This document shows positions 25,275 through 34,600 of a stretch of 64,000 bases of DNA, piece by piece; the stretch's first letter is position 1, and the number at the start of each line of letters is the position of its first letter. Made by a program: the position numbers and the translations under genes. The notes under the pieces are model-generated. The model was given only the letters and a program-made list of their open reading frames with translations, was not told the DNA's origin and searched no databases. This DNA is from Desulfocapsaceae bacterium. GTDB taxonomy: Bacteria > Desulfobacterota > Desulfobulbia > Desulfobulbales > Desulfocapsaceae. The stretch lies in assembly GCA_031292275.1 (NCBI GenBank), contig JARLHL010000047.1:1-64000 (forward strand), read 5' to 3'.

Positions 25275-26051
25275 TCACGGCGCACTGCCGGAAGGCGGGG
25301 GACAGTCCCATGCGGATCCGCCCAGCAATGACCGGAAGTGCCCGGGCGGCTCATAGCGGAAGGTCATTTCCCGGCCGCTGAAGGGGTGTTTGAAGGTGAT
25401 CGCCAGGGCGTGGAGGGCCAGATATTTCCAGGGATCGCCGCCGCTGCCATATTTCTTGTCCCCGACCACCGGGTGACCGATTGCGGCCAGATGCACGCGT
25501 ATCTGGTGCTTTCTACCGGTCAGCAGGGTCACCTCCAGCAGGGAAAAATCCTTTATCTCCCTCAGCACGGTATACTCCGTTTGGGCCAGCTTCCCTTTGG
25601 CTGCATCGTGGGTGGAGTAGACCTTATGGGCCGCGTTCTCAACCAGGTAGCTGGTGAGGGTGTCGTGCTGTTTCTCGCATTTGCCGTGGACGATGGCTAG
25701 ATATTTTTTCTCTGTATCCTGCCAGCTGTCCTGCAGGGCCAGCTTGGCTTTTTCAGACTTGGCGAAGACAATGACGCCTGAGGTGTCCCTGTCCAGCCTG
25801 TGGACGATATAGACCCGTTTCGTCGACTTGGCCACCCCCTTGTGCACATAGTTGTTGAGGGCATAGAAGGCAGTCCTGATCTTTTCTGCATCCGTCCCCA
25901 TGGTCAGGAGCCCCGACGGCTTGTTGATCACGAGAATGTCATTATCTTCATACAGTATTATCAGGCCCTTGGGCAGGAATTTTGTCTTTCCCCAGGGGCC
26001 GTCGTTCTTTATCTTGTCTTTCATTGGATCCCGCCTGTCCGAAGGAGTCAT
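25275..26051 (-). CDS. RluA-family pseudouridine synthase
   Basis: 258 residues. It converts uridine to pseudouridine in rRNA or tRNA. The catalytic motif HRLDRDTSG (Asp in RLDRDTSG) is near residue 84. The conserved GRKHQIRVHLAAIGHPVVGDKKYG follows, then a final ALHALAITFKHPFSGREM. The entry segment ILYEDNDILVINKPSGLLTM is typical of the RluA/RluC/RluD group; there is no N-terminal S4 domain, so it is not RluC/RluD. Target base unknown. ATG 26051 is given; ATG 26024 is an equally good start. It follows letB on the same strand after 66 bases. Confidence 0.9.
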   Translation of the reverse strand: MTPSDRRDPMKDKIKNDGPWGKTKFLPKGLIILYEDNDILVINKPSGLLTMGTDAEKIRTAFYALNNYVHKGVAKSTKRVYIVHRLDRDTSGVIVFAKSEKAKLALQDSWQDTEKKYLAIVHGKCEKQHDTLTSYLVENAAHKVYSTHDAAKGKLAQTEYTVLREIKDFSLLEVTLLTGRKHQIRVHLAAIGHPVVGDKKYGSGGDPWKYLALHALAITFKHPFSGREMTFRYEPPGHFRSLLGGSAWDCPPPSGSAP

Positions 26052-26117
26052 TTCTGCGGATGATAATACATGTTTTCTTTAAAAAAGCGTTGCCATAAAT
26101 TTGCAAACGGTTCCCCA

Positions 26118-28811
26118 TCAGGGCGTTGCTGCCTGTCCATTATCGGCGGGATTCATATATGGGGCCCAAGTCAACCAGCAGGACTCAGCCTCATCATAGA
26201 GGTCGAAGCGGTGCCCCTGATCCACTTTACCCCCCATCTCGCCGCCATCGGGGGTGGCCAAGGCGATGCCTCCTGCGACGATGGCCTCGACAGATTCGGC
26301 GGAAACGGTGACGCCTGAGAAGAGACCGGCATCGAACTTTGCGCCGCTGACGTTCCAGAAACGGGTATTTTCCCGGATTATCCGGGCGTAGGCATGGGCA
26401 ATGTTGACGTTGATCTGAACATTCTGAAACGACTTGGAGAGTGCGAAGCCGGTGATCTCACCCACCTTGACCTGCCGGTAATAGACCGGGGAGTGGATCT
26501 TCAGGGAGCCCAGACGCTTACTGGTAAGCACAAGATTCAGCCCCTGCTGCGGGATGGTAACCTGCGGCTCTTCATCCAGTGCAACGAATTCCCGGCTGAG
26601 CTGTCCTTCTCCCGGCGCCACGGCGATATAGGGACCGGAGGTGACGGTGTCCAGGTTTTTGATCCCGGAGAGGCTGACCGACGGGCTGGCGAGCCAGAGT
26701 TGGGTTGCGGTCCGGAACAGGCTGAGAAACTCCTTTTTCACCGCTATCTCGGCAATAATGGTCTTCAGGTCTCCGGCAAACCGGGTCTCCGTCACCTTGC
26801 CGATGGGTATGCCTTTATATTTGACGAGTGTGCCGGCCTTCAGATCACTGGCCTCGGCAAAGCGGATAGTCATCTTCAGGTCGTCGGCGATCCGGGCCGC
26901 ATCTTCAGTCTTGAAGAGGGTGTAGACCGCGTTGACCTCGGGTCTCTTGCCGCCGGGAGGGCTTATAAATCCGATACCGGCGGAGACGATCGACTCGAGT
27001 GAGCCGGTCTGCACGGTCAGCCCCGAGAGCCCCCCCTCTACATGTATGCCGCTGAGATCGAAAAACCGTGAGGTGCTGGAGACCATATCCTGGTATGGCT
27101 GCTTGATGAAGCAATCGATGAGGACATCCTTGTCCCTGCCTGAAAAATGAAAACCGACGACCTCTCCGACCGTTACCTTTTTGAACAGGATGGGAGATCC
27201 AACCTTATAGGGCCCGAGATCGTCGGCCTTGAGTTGGAAGGAATACCCCATGGGCTGGAGAGAGGGGATCTTGGCAACGGCTTCGTTGAAGCTGTTATAG
27301 AGCGTAAAGGTCTGGCCTGCCTTGGCCGGGAGCGTCTTCTTCTTCCCCGGATCCGGGTTGAAAAGGGTAATGCCGCCCTGAAGAAGCGAGGAGAGGGAAC
27401 CGACATCCACCTTCAGGCCGGAAAAAAGGCCGGCGTCCACCTTGATGCCGCTGCTGTTCCAGAACACGGAATTTTGCTGCAGCAGTTGTTCATGGGGCTG
27501 ATAGATGAATATCTTTATTCGGATTCGGTCCTGAGTAAGATCTACGCTGACGATCTCGCCGACCTGGACATTTTTATAGATAACCGGCGCTCCCACGGAG
27601 AGCGGGCTGGTATTGTCCGTGGTCAGGAAATATTCTGTCCCGGGCCGCAGGGGTGTCTGGGCCGGGGGGGTGGCCAGGATTTCGAAATGGTCCTGAAACT
27701 GTCCCTCGCCGGGCTCAAAGGTGATATACGGGCCGTCCAGGGCAGTATCGAGATTTTTTATTCCGCTAATACCGATTTCCGGCTGGTTGATCCAGAAGGT
27801 CGTCCCCTGTTTGAGAATACCTTTTGCCCGCGGGTCCAGAAGGATATGGGCCGTTACCATATGCTGGGCATCATTGTTGAATTCGATATTGTCGACGATG
27901 CCTGCATTCATACCGTGGTATATCACCTTGGTGACTCCTTCGGTAATCCCGTTGCTGGAGGAAAGTCGTAAGGACATGGGCACCACGTATCGTGAGGCGT
28001 CGATATCCTTATAGAGGGTAAATGTCTGACCGTTCCGGGACGGAGGGCTGGATTCCAGAGGCTCGGGGGTATCCAGGACGATGCCGCCCATAATTAGGGA
28101 GGCGATGGATTCCACATGGAACTTCAGGTCTGTGAGTTTCCCGGAAATGCCGAAACCACTGGCATTTCTGAAACGGCTTCCCTCGCGCACCAGATGGCTG
28201 TAGGCCGGTTCGATATAGGTATTGATGATGACATTGTCATCATTTTCAAGACTATAGGTCTGCACCGTGCCGATGCGGATGTTGCGGTAGTAGATCCCGG
28301 AGCCGACCTGGATGGAGCGAAGTGCATCCGCTTTGAGAAAGAGATGCAGGCCAGGGGCGTTGGCAGAGACCGGAGGAGGGGTCGACAGGCCGGTAAATTC
28401 ACGTTCGGGCTCCGTTGAGATCCCCGTCTGGACGCCGATATAGCTCCCGGAGAGAATCGTCTCAAGGCCATAGACTCTGGCGGCGGAGAGCTCCGGGCGG
28501 ACAATCCAAAAGGTGGTATCCTTCATCAGGTATTTTCCCATCTCTTTGTCCATCTTAACCGTTGTGCATATTCGATGCTTGTCGAGATCCGGTTTCACCT
28601 CTTTGACCAGTCCGACCGGTATGCCCCGGGAGACGATCTGGGTCTTTCCGGCAGTGATGCCGCTTGCGTCTTCAAAATAGATGGTGATCTCAATGCCCGC
28701 GTTCTGGTAGGCCCGGAAGAGGATCCAGCCGCAGATCAGCAGGGCTATGAGGGGGAGTGTCCATACTGGTGAGATACCGCGTTTTTTACGTACAACAGGT
28801 CGTGTGTCCAT
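26118..28811 (-). CDS. letB: LetB-like protein with seven MCE domains
   Basis: About 897 residues: a short cytoplasmic N-terminus, one membrane helix (TLPLIALLICGWILF), then seven MCE repeats. The repeats start near residues 44, 154, 281, 392, 523, 646 and 759, each with a V-x-Y/F-[KR]-x-[IV]-x-[VI]-G core (e.g. GSGIYYRNIRIGTV, GAPVIYKNVQVGEI, GSPILFKKVTVGEV). Seven repeats is the number in Escherichia coli LetB (YebT); PqiB has three. LetB forms a stacked-ring tunnel across the periplasm for lipid transport between membranes. The adjacent upstream gene is the matching LetA-type protein, five bases away. ATG 28811 is chosen because the longer frame (28856) would overlap the upstream gene by 40 bases. 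Confidence 0.92.
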   Translation of the reverse strand: MDTRPVVRKKRGISPVWTLPLIALLICGWILFRAYQNAGIEITIYFEDASGITAGKTQIVSRGIPVGLVKEVKPDLDKHRICTTVKMDKEMGKYLMKDTTFWIVRPELSAARVYGLETILSGSYIGVQTGISTEPEREFTGLSTPPPVSANAPGLHLFLKADALRSIQVGSGIYYRNIRIGTVQTYSLENDDNVIINTYIEPAYSHLVREGSRFRNASGFGISGKLTDLKFHVESIASLIMGGIVLDTPEPLESSPPSRNGQTFTLYKDIDASRYVVPMSLRLSSSNGITEGVTKVIYHGMNAGIVDNIEFNNDAQHMVTAHILLDPRAKGILKQGTTFWINQPEIGISGIKNLDTALDGPYITFEPGEGQFQDHFEILATPPAQTPLRPGTEYFLTTDNTSPLSVGAPVIYKNVQVGEIVSVDLTQDRIRIKIFIYQPHEQLLQQNSVFWNSSGIKVDAGLFSGLKVDVGSLSSLLQGGITLFNPDPGKKKTLPAKAGQTFTLYNSFNEAVAKIPSLQPMGYSFQLKADDLGPYKVGSPILFKKVTVGEVVGFHFSGRDKDVLIDCFIKQPYQDMVSSTSRFFDLSGIHVEGGLSGLTVQTGSLESIVSAGIGFISPPGGKRPEVNAVYTLFKTEDAARIADDLKMTIRFAEASDLKAGTLVKYKGIPIGKVTETRFAGDLKTIIAEIAVKKEFLSLFRTATQLWLASPSVSLSGIKNLDTVTSGPYIAVAPGEGQLSREFVALDEEPQVTIPQQGLNLVLTSKRLGSLKIHSPVYYRQVKVGEITGFALSKSFQNVQINVNIAHAYARIIRENTRFWNVSGAKFDAGLFSGVTVSAESVEAIVAGGIALATPDGGEMGGKVDQGHRFDLYDEAESCWLTWAPYMNPADNGQAATP

Positions 28812-28816
28812 AGTCT

Positions 28817-30247
28817 TCAACTTTTCTCGGAGGATGGAGTAAAGCAATTGTCCCACAACAGCCTTGCATCAAAGGTCTGGGTCGCAAGCATGGTCAGTAT
28901 CACCACCAGGCAGAAGTATGTGGCGGCCGGCGCTGCCTGGATGGAAGTGAAAAGACCGAATTGGACAAGGACGCTCAGGATTGCGATGACGAATATATCC
29001 AGCATGGACCATCGGCCGATGAATTCGATAAAACGAAACATCCTGGCGGTCTGCTGCAGAAAGACCCCCTGCCTGAACCTGATGGTCAGCAGGATGATCA
29101 GGAGGCCTGTAATTTTAAAGAGAGGAACCAGGATGCTAGCAGCCAGGATAATCAGGCCGATACCGAAGGAGCCCTCCTGAAAAAAAAGAATAATACCATC
29201 AAGAATGGTTGAGTTGGTCGGCTGTCCTAGATAGTTCACGTGCATTATCGGCAGGGTATTGGCCGGTATGAAGAGCATTGCCGCAGTCAGAATCAGAGCC
29301 CAAGTTCGCCCGATGCTGTCGGCCTTGCGGATATGGAGGCCTGCCCCGCAGAAACTGCAGCTGACGGCATGGCCTGCCGCCTCGGCGGAAAGGACGGTCA
29401 GCCTGTGGCAGATATCGCAGGCGACAAGCCCTGCATTCCTGGCCGTGACCGCCTTGACACCCAGGTCCGGTCCGGTTTCTTCTTCGCCGTTCGAAGAAAG
29501 ATTCTCCTCCCTTCTCTCTATGCGGGCCCAGAAGAGTTTTCTGTCAAGACAGGCCGTTGTTCCCACCATGACCATAACCAGGGCGAGAAAGCAGTAGAAG
29601 CCAAGGCCGTAGGTAATGGTCGTCATGTGGTACATCTTGATTACAGTGACCATGATTCCCAGGAGATAGATCTCCACCATGGCCCATTCTTCCAGGTGGA
29701 TATAGCTCCGGAACAGCGTCGGTAGAATCCGGGGGGATTTTCCCAACTTGACAGATATTGCCACCGCGAATCCGAGGGAGAGTTTCAGTAACGGAAAAAG
29801 GATGGCGGCAAGGAGTACCGTGCCGGCGACAAAATTAAAGCCCTGCCGATAGTAACCGGCAGCGGATTGGATAATGTTGGCGGTCTCGGAGATTCCCAGG
29901 GTTTCGACAGTCATCAGGGGAAGGAGCATGGCCGGGAAATAGAGAAGAAGGCCAGCCAGACAAAGGGCGACGGTCCGGTCGATGGAGTCCTTCCTGTGCC
30001 GATGCAGTTCTGTGCGGCACCGGCGGCAGCTTATGACCTCACCTTCACCGGCAGTTATATCGGGGAGCAGAAGATCACAGCCTGGACAGGCAATCAGGTG
30101 ATCGAGATCAGAAGGCGTCAGGTTGTTCACGGATGACAATCCGGTTACGTCCGGCTTTTGGCCGCCTTTGCCCGCTGCTCGATCATACAATTCTCGCCGT
30201 AGCGCTGCTCCGCTTGCGGTTTTGTTCAACTGGCGAAATCCCTTCAA
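28817..30247 (-). CDS. letA: LetA/PqiA-type inner-membrane protein
   Basis: Up to 476 residues with two PqiA domains. Each is introduced by a zinc-ribbon-like pair of Cys-x-x-Cys knuckles: CPGC..CRRC and CDIC..CSFC. Each then has four hydrophobic helices with FPAMLLPLMTVETLG and FIPANTLPIMHVNYLG. It is the predicted partner that loads or unloads lipid at the inner-membrane end of the LetB tunnel. Domain content and gene order match Escherichia coli YebS-YebT. The N-terminus is uncertain: the frame opens with TTG 30247, while GTG 30130 would give a start close to the first knuckle; neither has a clear ribosome site. A sigma-70 promoter lies about 100 bases upstream of 30247. Confidence 0.9.
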   Translation of the reverse strand: MKGFRQLNKTASGAALRRELYDRAAGKGGQKPDVTGLSSVNNLTPSDLDHLIACPGCDLLLPDITAGEGEVISCRRCRTELHRHRKDSIDRTVALCLAGLLLYFPAMLLPLMTVETLGISETANIIQSAAGYYRQGFNFVAGTVLLAAILFPLLKLSLGFAVAISVKLGKSPRILPTLFRSYIHLEEWAMVEIYLLGIMVTVIKMYHMTTITYGLGFYCFLALVMVMVGTTACLDRKLFWARIERREENLSSNGEEETGPDLGVKAVTARNAGLVACDICHRLTVLSAEAAGHAVSCSFCGAGLHIRKADSIGRTWALILTAAMLFIPANTLPIMHVNYLGQPTNSTILDGIILFFQEGSFGIGLIILAASILVPLFKITGLLIILLTIRFRQGVFLQQTARMFRFIEFIGRWSMLDIFVIAILSVLVQFGLFTSIQAAPAATYFCLVVILTMLATQTFDARLLWDNCFTPSSEKS

Positions 30248-30349
30248 AATTTATGTACAGATACGCTCTATGGCGCCTGGTTTATCTGGGCAAATTTCTG
30301 TCTTTCCTTCGGCAGAGGATCTTTTTATAGAGTATTATCAGCAAGGTTG

Positions 30350-30378
30350 ATTGTACCTTATAATAATAACGATAACAA
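30350..30378 (-). promoter_or_regulatory. sigma-70 promoter for letAB
   Basis: On the minus strand TTGTTA (30373-30378) and TACAAT (30350-30355) are separated by exactly 17 bases. The transcript would start near 30343, about 96 bases before the TTG start of letA. Confidence 0.6.
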
Positions 30379-30394
30379 GATGTGAATACCCGGC

Positions 30395-30425
30395 AGCGCC
30401 TGTGCCCCCCGGGTTTGCGTATCGG
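30395..30425. other. G+C-rich inverted repeat after the GH26 gene
   Basis: CCCGG..CCGGG with an inner GGCA/TGCC forms a hairpin between the GH26 stop and the letAB promoter. It lacks a following T run. It may slow readthrough from the GH26 gene into letAB. Confidence 0.3.
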
Positions 30426-30460
30426 GTGGTCTTCTTGCGGGGAAGCGAGTTGCAGGCGTC

Positions 30461-31573
30461 TCATTTCTCCGGCTGATACTGGGGCAGGCTGAGCCAGCGC
30501 GGGTTGCTGACCCCCTCGCGATAGGCGGAAAGGGCCTCCGGAGACGAATTCACCCTGAGGTTGCTGTAGGATTCATCCTTGTTCTGCCAGCGCTCATGCC
30601 AGAAGACCGCAGCCTTAACCTGGGGAAAACGTTCCTGAAAATCCTGAAAGGCATTCTTGATCCATTCCGCCTTGTTGCCGTCCTGGGGGTACTCGCCGAT
30701 CCCCCATTCGGCCACGATCAGCGGCTTGTTGGGAGCGACCTTGCGGAGTTCTTCATAGGCGAGACGAAAGACATCGGAAAAGGATCCCCATCCCATGTAT
30801 TTTGAGATCTTTCCATAGACGCTGAGGGCAAGCACATCCACATAGTCCGCGCCGGGGTAGTAGGAGGCGTAGCGGTTCCAGGTGCCCTCGGGAGGATATG
30901 ACTGGTTGTTGACGTGGAAGACCCACTGGATGTTTTTTACGCCTTTAGCCCTTACCCGGTTGACGACGTAGCGGTAGGCCTCCTTGTAGATCTTGGGGCC
31001 CAGAGGGTCATTGGGCGGGTTGAGCAGGTCTTTCTGGCCCCCGCCGTAATAGTAGCCGGACCACGGGAACCAGGTCCCGTTCATCTCAATGCCCCAGGCA
31101 ACCAGCAGAGGTTTGCCGCAATCTCTGGCATCTTCCGCCCATTTATCGATATAGGCATCCCACGCCCCGCTCAGGATATTGTAGAGGTTGAAGCGGTCCG
31201 GAAGCAGGCCTTCGGAATACGGTTTGTCCCAAGGAGACCAGAATATGAGGGGAGTTGCACCATAATGGGTTACGATCATGACATTTTTCTTGGGGAATGC
31301 CTGCTCGCCCCAGAAGTTGCCGAAGGCGATGATCGCCTGATGCTTCCCCACCATCTTCTCAAATTTCTCCAGGGCCTCCAGAGTGATATTATCTTCACCG
31401 TCTCCGAAATCCACGTAGGCCCCGGTATAGGCCCCCTTCTCCGGAAAGATCAGTTTCTGGGCCGGCCCGGCCGTTTGCCCGGCAACCGGAAGGTCTGTCG
31501 CCCCGAGGGGAAGAGCGAGTCCCAGGAGCAGGAAAAGGGCAAATACCGTACGGTTGGCAGAGAGTATTTTCAT
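30461..31573 (-). CDS. secreted glycoside hydrolase, GH26-like (beta-mannanase fold)
   Basis: 370 residues with a signal peptide (FALFLLLGLALPLGATD). The (beta/alpha)8 GH26 pattern is visible: GAYTGAYVDFGDGED at the entry and IFWSPWDKPYSEG. The acid/base Glu is in WGIEMNGTWFPWSGYYYGG (about 162) and the nucleophile Glu in LIVAEWGIGEY (about 287). GH26 enzymes cut beta-mannans or related beta-1,3/1,4-glucans. It probably acts on the exopolysaccharide made by the adjacent fused synthase, whose stop is only 34 bases upstream of this start, as a trimming or release hydrolase. No clear ribosome site precedes ATG 31573, so translation may depend on the upstream gene. Substrate not determinable. Confidence 0.85.
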   Translation of the reverse strand: MKILSANRTVFALFLLLGLALPLGATDLPVAGQTAGPAQKLIFPEKGAYTGAYVDFGDGEDNITLEALEKFEKMVGKHQAIIAFGNFWGEQAFPKKNVMIVTHYGATPLIFWSPWDKPYSEGLLPDRFNLYNILSGAWDAYIDKWAEDARDCGKPLLVAWGIEMNGTWFPWSGYYYGGGQKDLLNPPNDPLGPKIYKEAYRYVVNRVRAKGVKNIQWVFHVNNQSYPPEGTWNRYASYYPGADYVDVLALSVYGKISKYMGWGSFSDVFRLAYEELRKVAPNKPLIVAEWGIGEYPQDGNKAEWIKNAFQDFQERFPQVKAAVFWHERWQNKDESYSNLRVNSSPEALSAYREGVSNPRWLSLPQYQPEK

Positions 31574-31607
31574 AGTATTTATGTGTCTTAATCAATAGAG
31601 CCTAGAA

Positions 31608-34600
31608 TCAAGAGCTGATGCCGGTCCGGTCCTTGACGGATGCGGTTCGTTCCAGCTTTCCCCAGCCGACCAATACGCCTTTCGCTGCTTTGAACAGTGA
31701 TTTCCAGATAACCCAACTCAGCATGGGCCGGTAGACGAACCGCATGGGGACAGCAAGCCAGGCCTGCCGGACCGGCTCTCGTTCCATCAGACAGGCCATG
31801 GCGGCCAGCAGGATGTCCATCAGCAGAAAAACCGCAAAATAGGCATACAGGGCCGGACTGCTCCAGCCAAACAGCAGCGACAGGATGACCAGCAGGTCGA
31901 TTATCGGCGCTATGGCCACCAGAAGGACCTGAAAAAACCAGATGCCGGGCAGGCTGAAGCACCCCAATGCCTTGAAATGGGTATTCATTACCATGTCCCT
32001 ATGTTTCCAGAGACATTGGATCGTTCCGAATCCCCAGCGAAACCGTTGCTTAGCCAGGGCTGTTATGGTCTCCGGCGCCTCGGTGAAGGCCAGTGCGTCA
32101 GCGGCATAGGAGATCAGGAATCCATGCCGATGGAGGCTCAGGGTCAGGTCCGTATCCTCGGCCAGGGTGTCGGTACTGATCCCCCCCGCCTGTATGACCG
32201 CGCTTTTTCTAAGGGCGCTGATGGCACCCGGGACCACCGTAATGCAGTTGAGGTAGTAATACGCCTGACGATCCAGTTTGAATCCGCATATATATTCCAA
32301 AGACTGACAGCGGGCAATGAATTTCCTCAGGTTTCCGACCTTGGCATGGCCCGATACGGCTGCGACCCGGGGGTTTTCAAGAGGTTGGATGAGTTTGAAG
32401 AGGGTGTCCGGCTGAAACTGGGTATCTGCATCCAGGGTGACCACGATATCGTCGGCGATCTCTGCCAGCCCTCGGCGCAGGGCCAGGGCCTTTCCCATGT
32501 TGGACTGGCGGATGAGGTGCACCCGCGGGTCCCGGGCGGCAAAGGATTCAATGACCGCTGAGGTCTCGTCCGCTGAGCCGTCATCCACCACCCAGAGGGA
32601 GAGCGTGCCTGGATAGGTGGTGTTGAGGACGGATTGCAGGGTCTTGGCAATGACCTTTTCTTCGTTGTAAGCGGCGATGAGGACGCTCAACGACGGGGTG
32701 AACTGGGATTCCTGTGTCTTTGCCGATTGTCTCTGCTGCAGCAGGGCCAGGACCAGGACGGCAATGGTACGCAGAACGACCAGAACGGTGGCGACGATCA
32801 TGAAGGACCAGAGAAAGGTCTCGACAATATGAAAAATCCTGAATCCGCTGTCGCTGACAATGCGGTTGAGCGGATCCTGGTCTTTGCGCACCGCCGGCAT
32901 CAGGGCATCGGAAGGTTCTCCCAGGAGGGTCCCCAGGGATACGATTTTGTCACCGCGGTTATTGAGGTAATCAATGATTTTGGGCAGGGCGGCAACGGTC
33001 TCGGCGCGGTCGCCGCCGGCGTCGTGCAGGAGAATGACATTGCCGCCCAGCTGACGGCCCATCTTAATACGATCGAGGATCTCGTCGGTGCCGGGTTGTG
33101 CCCAGTCTTCCGGGTCCACGTCTTCGGTCACCGTCACGTAACCCATACTCTGGACCGTCTCCAGCGGCAGGATCTCGTCCAGTGATGTGGGCCGGGAGTC
33201 CGCATTGTAAGGAGGCCTGAACAGGATCGTCGACCGACCGGTTATACTTTCGAGAAGCCGCTGGGTGGCGTTCAGTTCCAGACGGATTCTTTCCTCCGAG
33301 ACCAAGGCCAGGTTGGGATGGGTATAGGTGTGAACGCCAATCTCATGCCCTTCCTGAAGGACACGGCGGACCAGTCCCGGATTGTTTTCCATCTGCATGC
33401 CGACCATGAAGAAGGAGGCCTTGACGCCCTTTGTCTTCAGGATATCGAGTATCTGAGGGGTCCATTCCGGATCGGGGCCATCATCGAAGCTTAACGCCAC
33501 CTCATCGATATCCTTGCCGTTTCCCTGATGGCTGACCGTCAGATAACTCGGAAATTTTTCATAGGTGGCGACAACGTTGCCGGTCGGGTCGAAGCTGACC
33601 TTCCTGAAGCCGTCGGCACGGGTGTCTTCAATGGTGAGAAATTCCCCCGTGCCCACCTGGGTTACGCCGTCGGAGTTGAGGCTGCTGACCTTCTGCAGGA
33701 GCTCCTGATTGATCTCGGATGGTTCCTTGCCGACAACATCCCATACGGCCGGGTCTTCCGCTCCCAGTTCATAGATGGCAACGCCTGTGATATCAAGTTT
33801 CCGGGCGGCTTTCAGCTGGTTGATGAAGGTGGCCACATCCAGGTACCAGACGGTATGCTCCGTGCCGTCATCCGAATAGTAAAAATCAGGATTATAAAAC
33901 GGGGGTTCCACCTTATCGGTCTGGACCCCGGCCCGGCCGGCGCGGGTCATCACGTCGGCAAAACTGACGGTTTCGGCCCGGGGGGTGCCATTGGCCCAAT
34001 CGTAGCCGTAGGCCCCCAGCTCAACGATCCACTGGGATGGCCTGCCATAGGCGGTGATTGTGTTGAGCCATCCTTCGAACCAGTTCTGGGAGGCGATGGG
34101 GCCCGGCGGATCGGTGTCGGAGTTCTCATCGTGCAGGGCGGCGACAAAGTGATCCACATCCTGGGAGAGGGTCTCCAGGTCGTAGAGCATCAGCTCGCGG
34201 CCCATGGGGATCCGCAGCCAGACTTCCATATCCTTGGCGTGCAGAGCGGTGGCGATCTGCTGCAGGAGCTGGGTGATATTGTTCTTGTAGGTAGGATCGA
34301 CCTGCCCCCAGTCGATCAGTACGCCGCCGGCCCCGGCCTCCAAAAGTCGGGCTGTCAGGTTTTTGATGAAAAGCTCTCTCCTCTCCGCCGGACCGTTGGC
34401 CACACCCTCAACCGCCTCCGGTTGCCAGACGTCATCCAGGATATTGGTGAGAAGGGGTAACAGTATGATCCCGTTTTGCTTTGCAATTCCTTGAACGGTA
34501 GGGTCCGGTTTGGCGAGAATCGTCCCCGTGCCATCCTCCATGATCAGCCATTCGGGACAGACATGGGTCAGCTGATGAGCATGGGCCTTGAGGGATGCGA

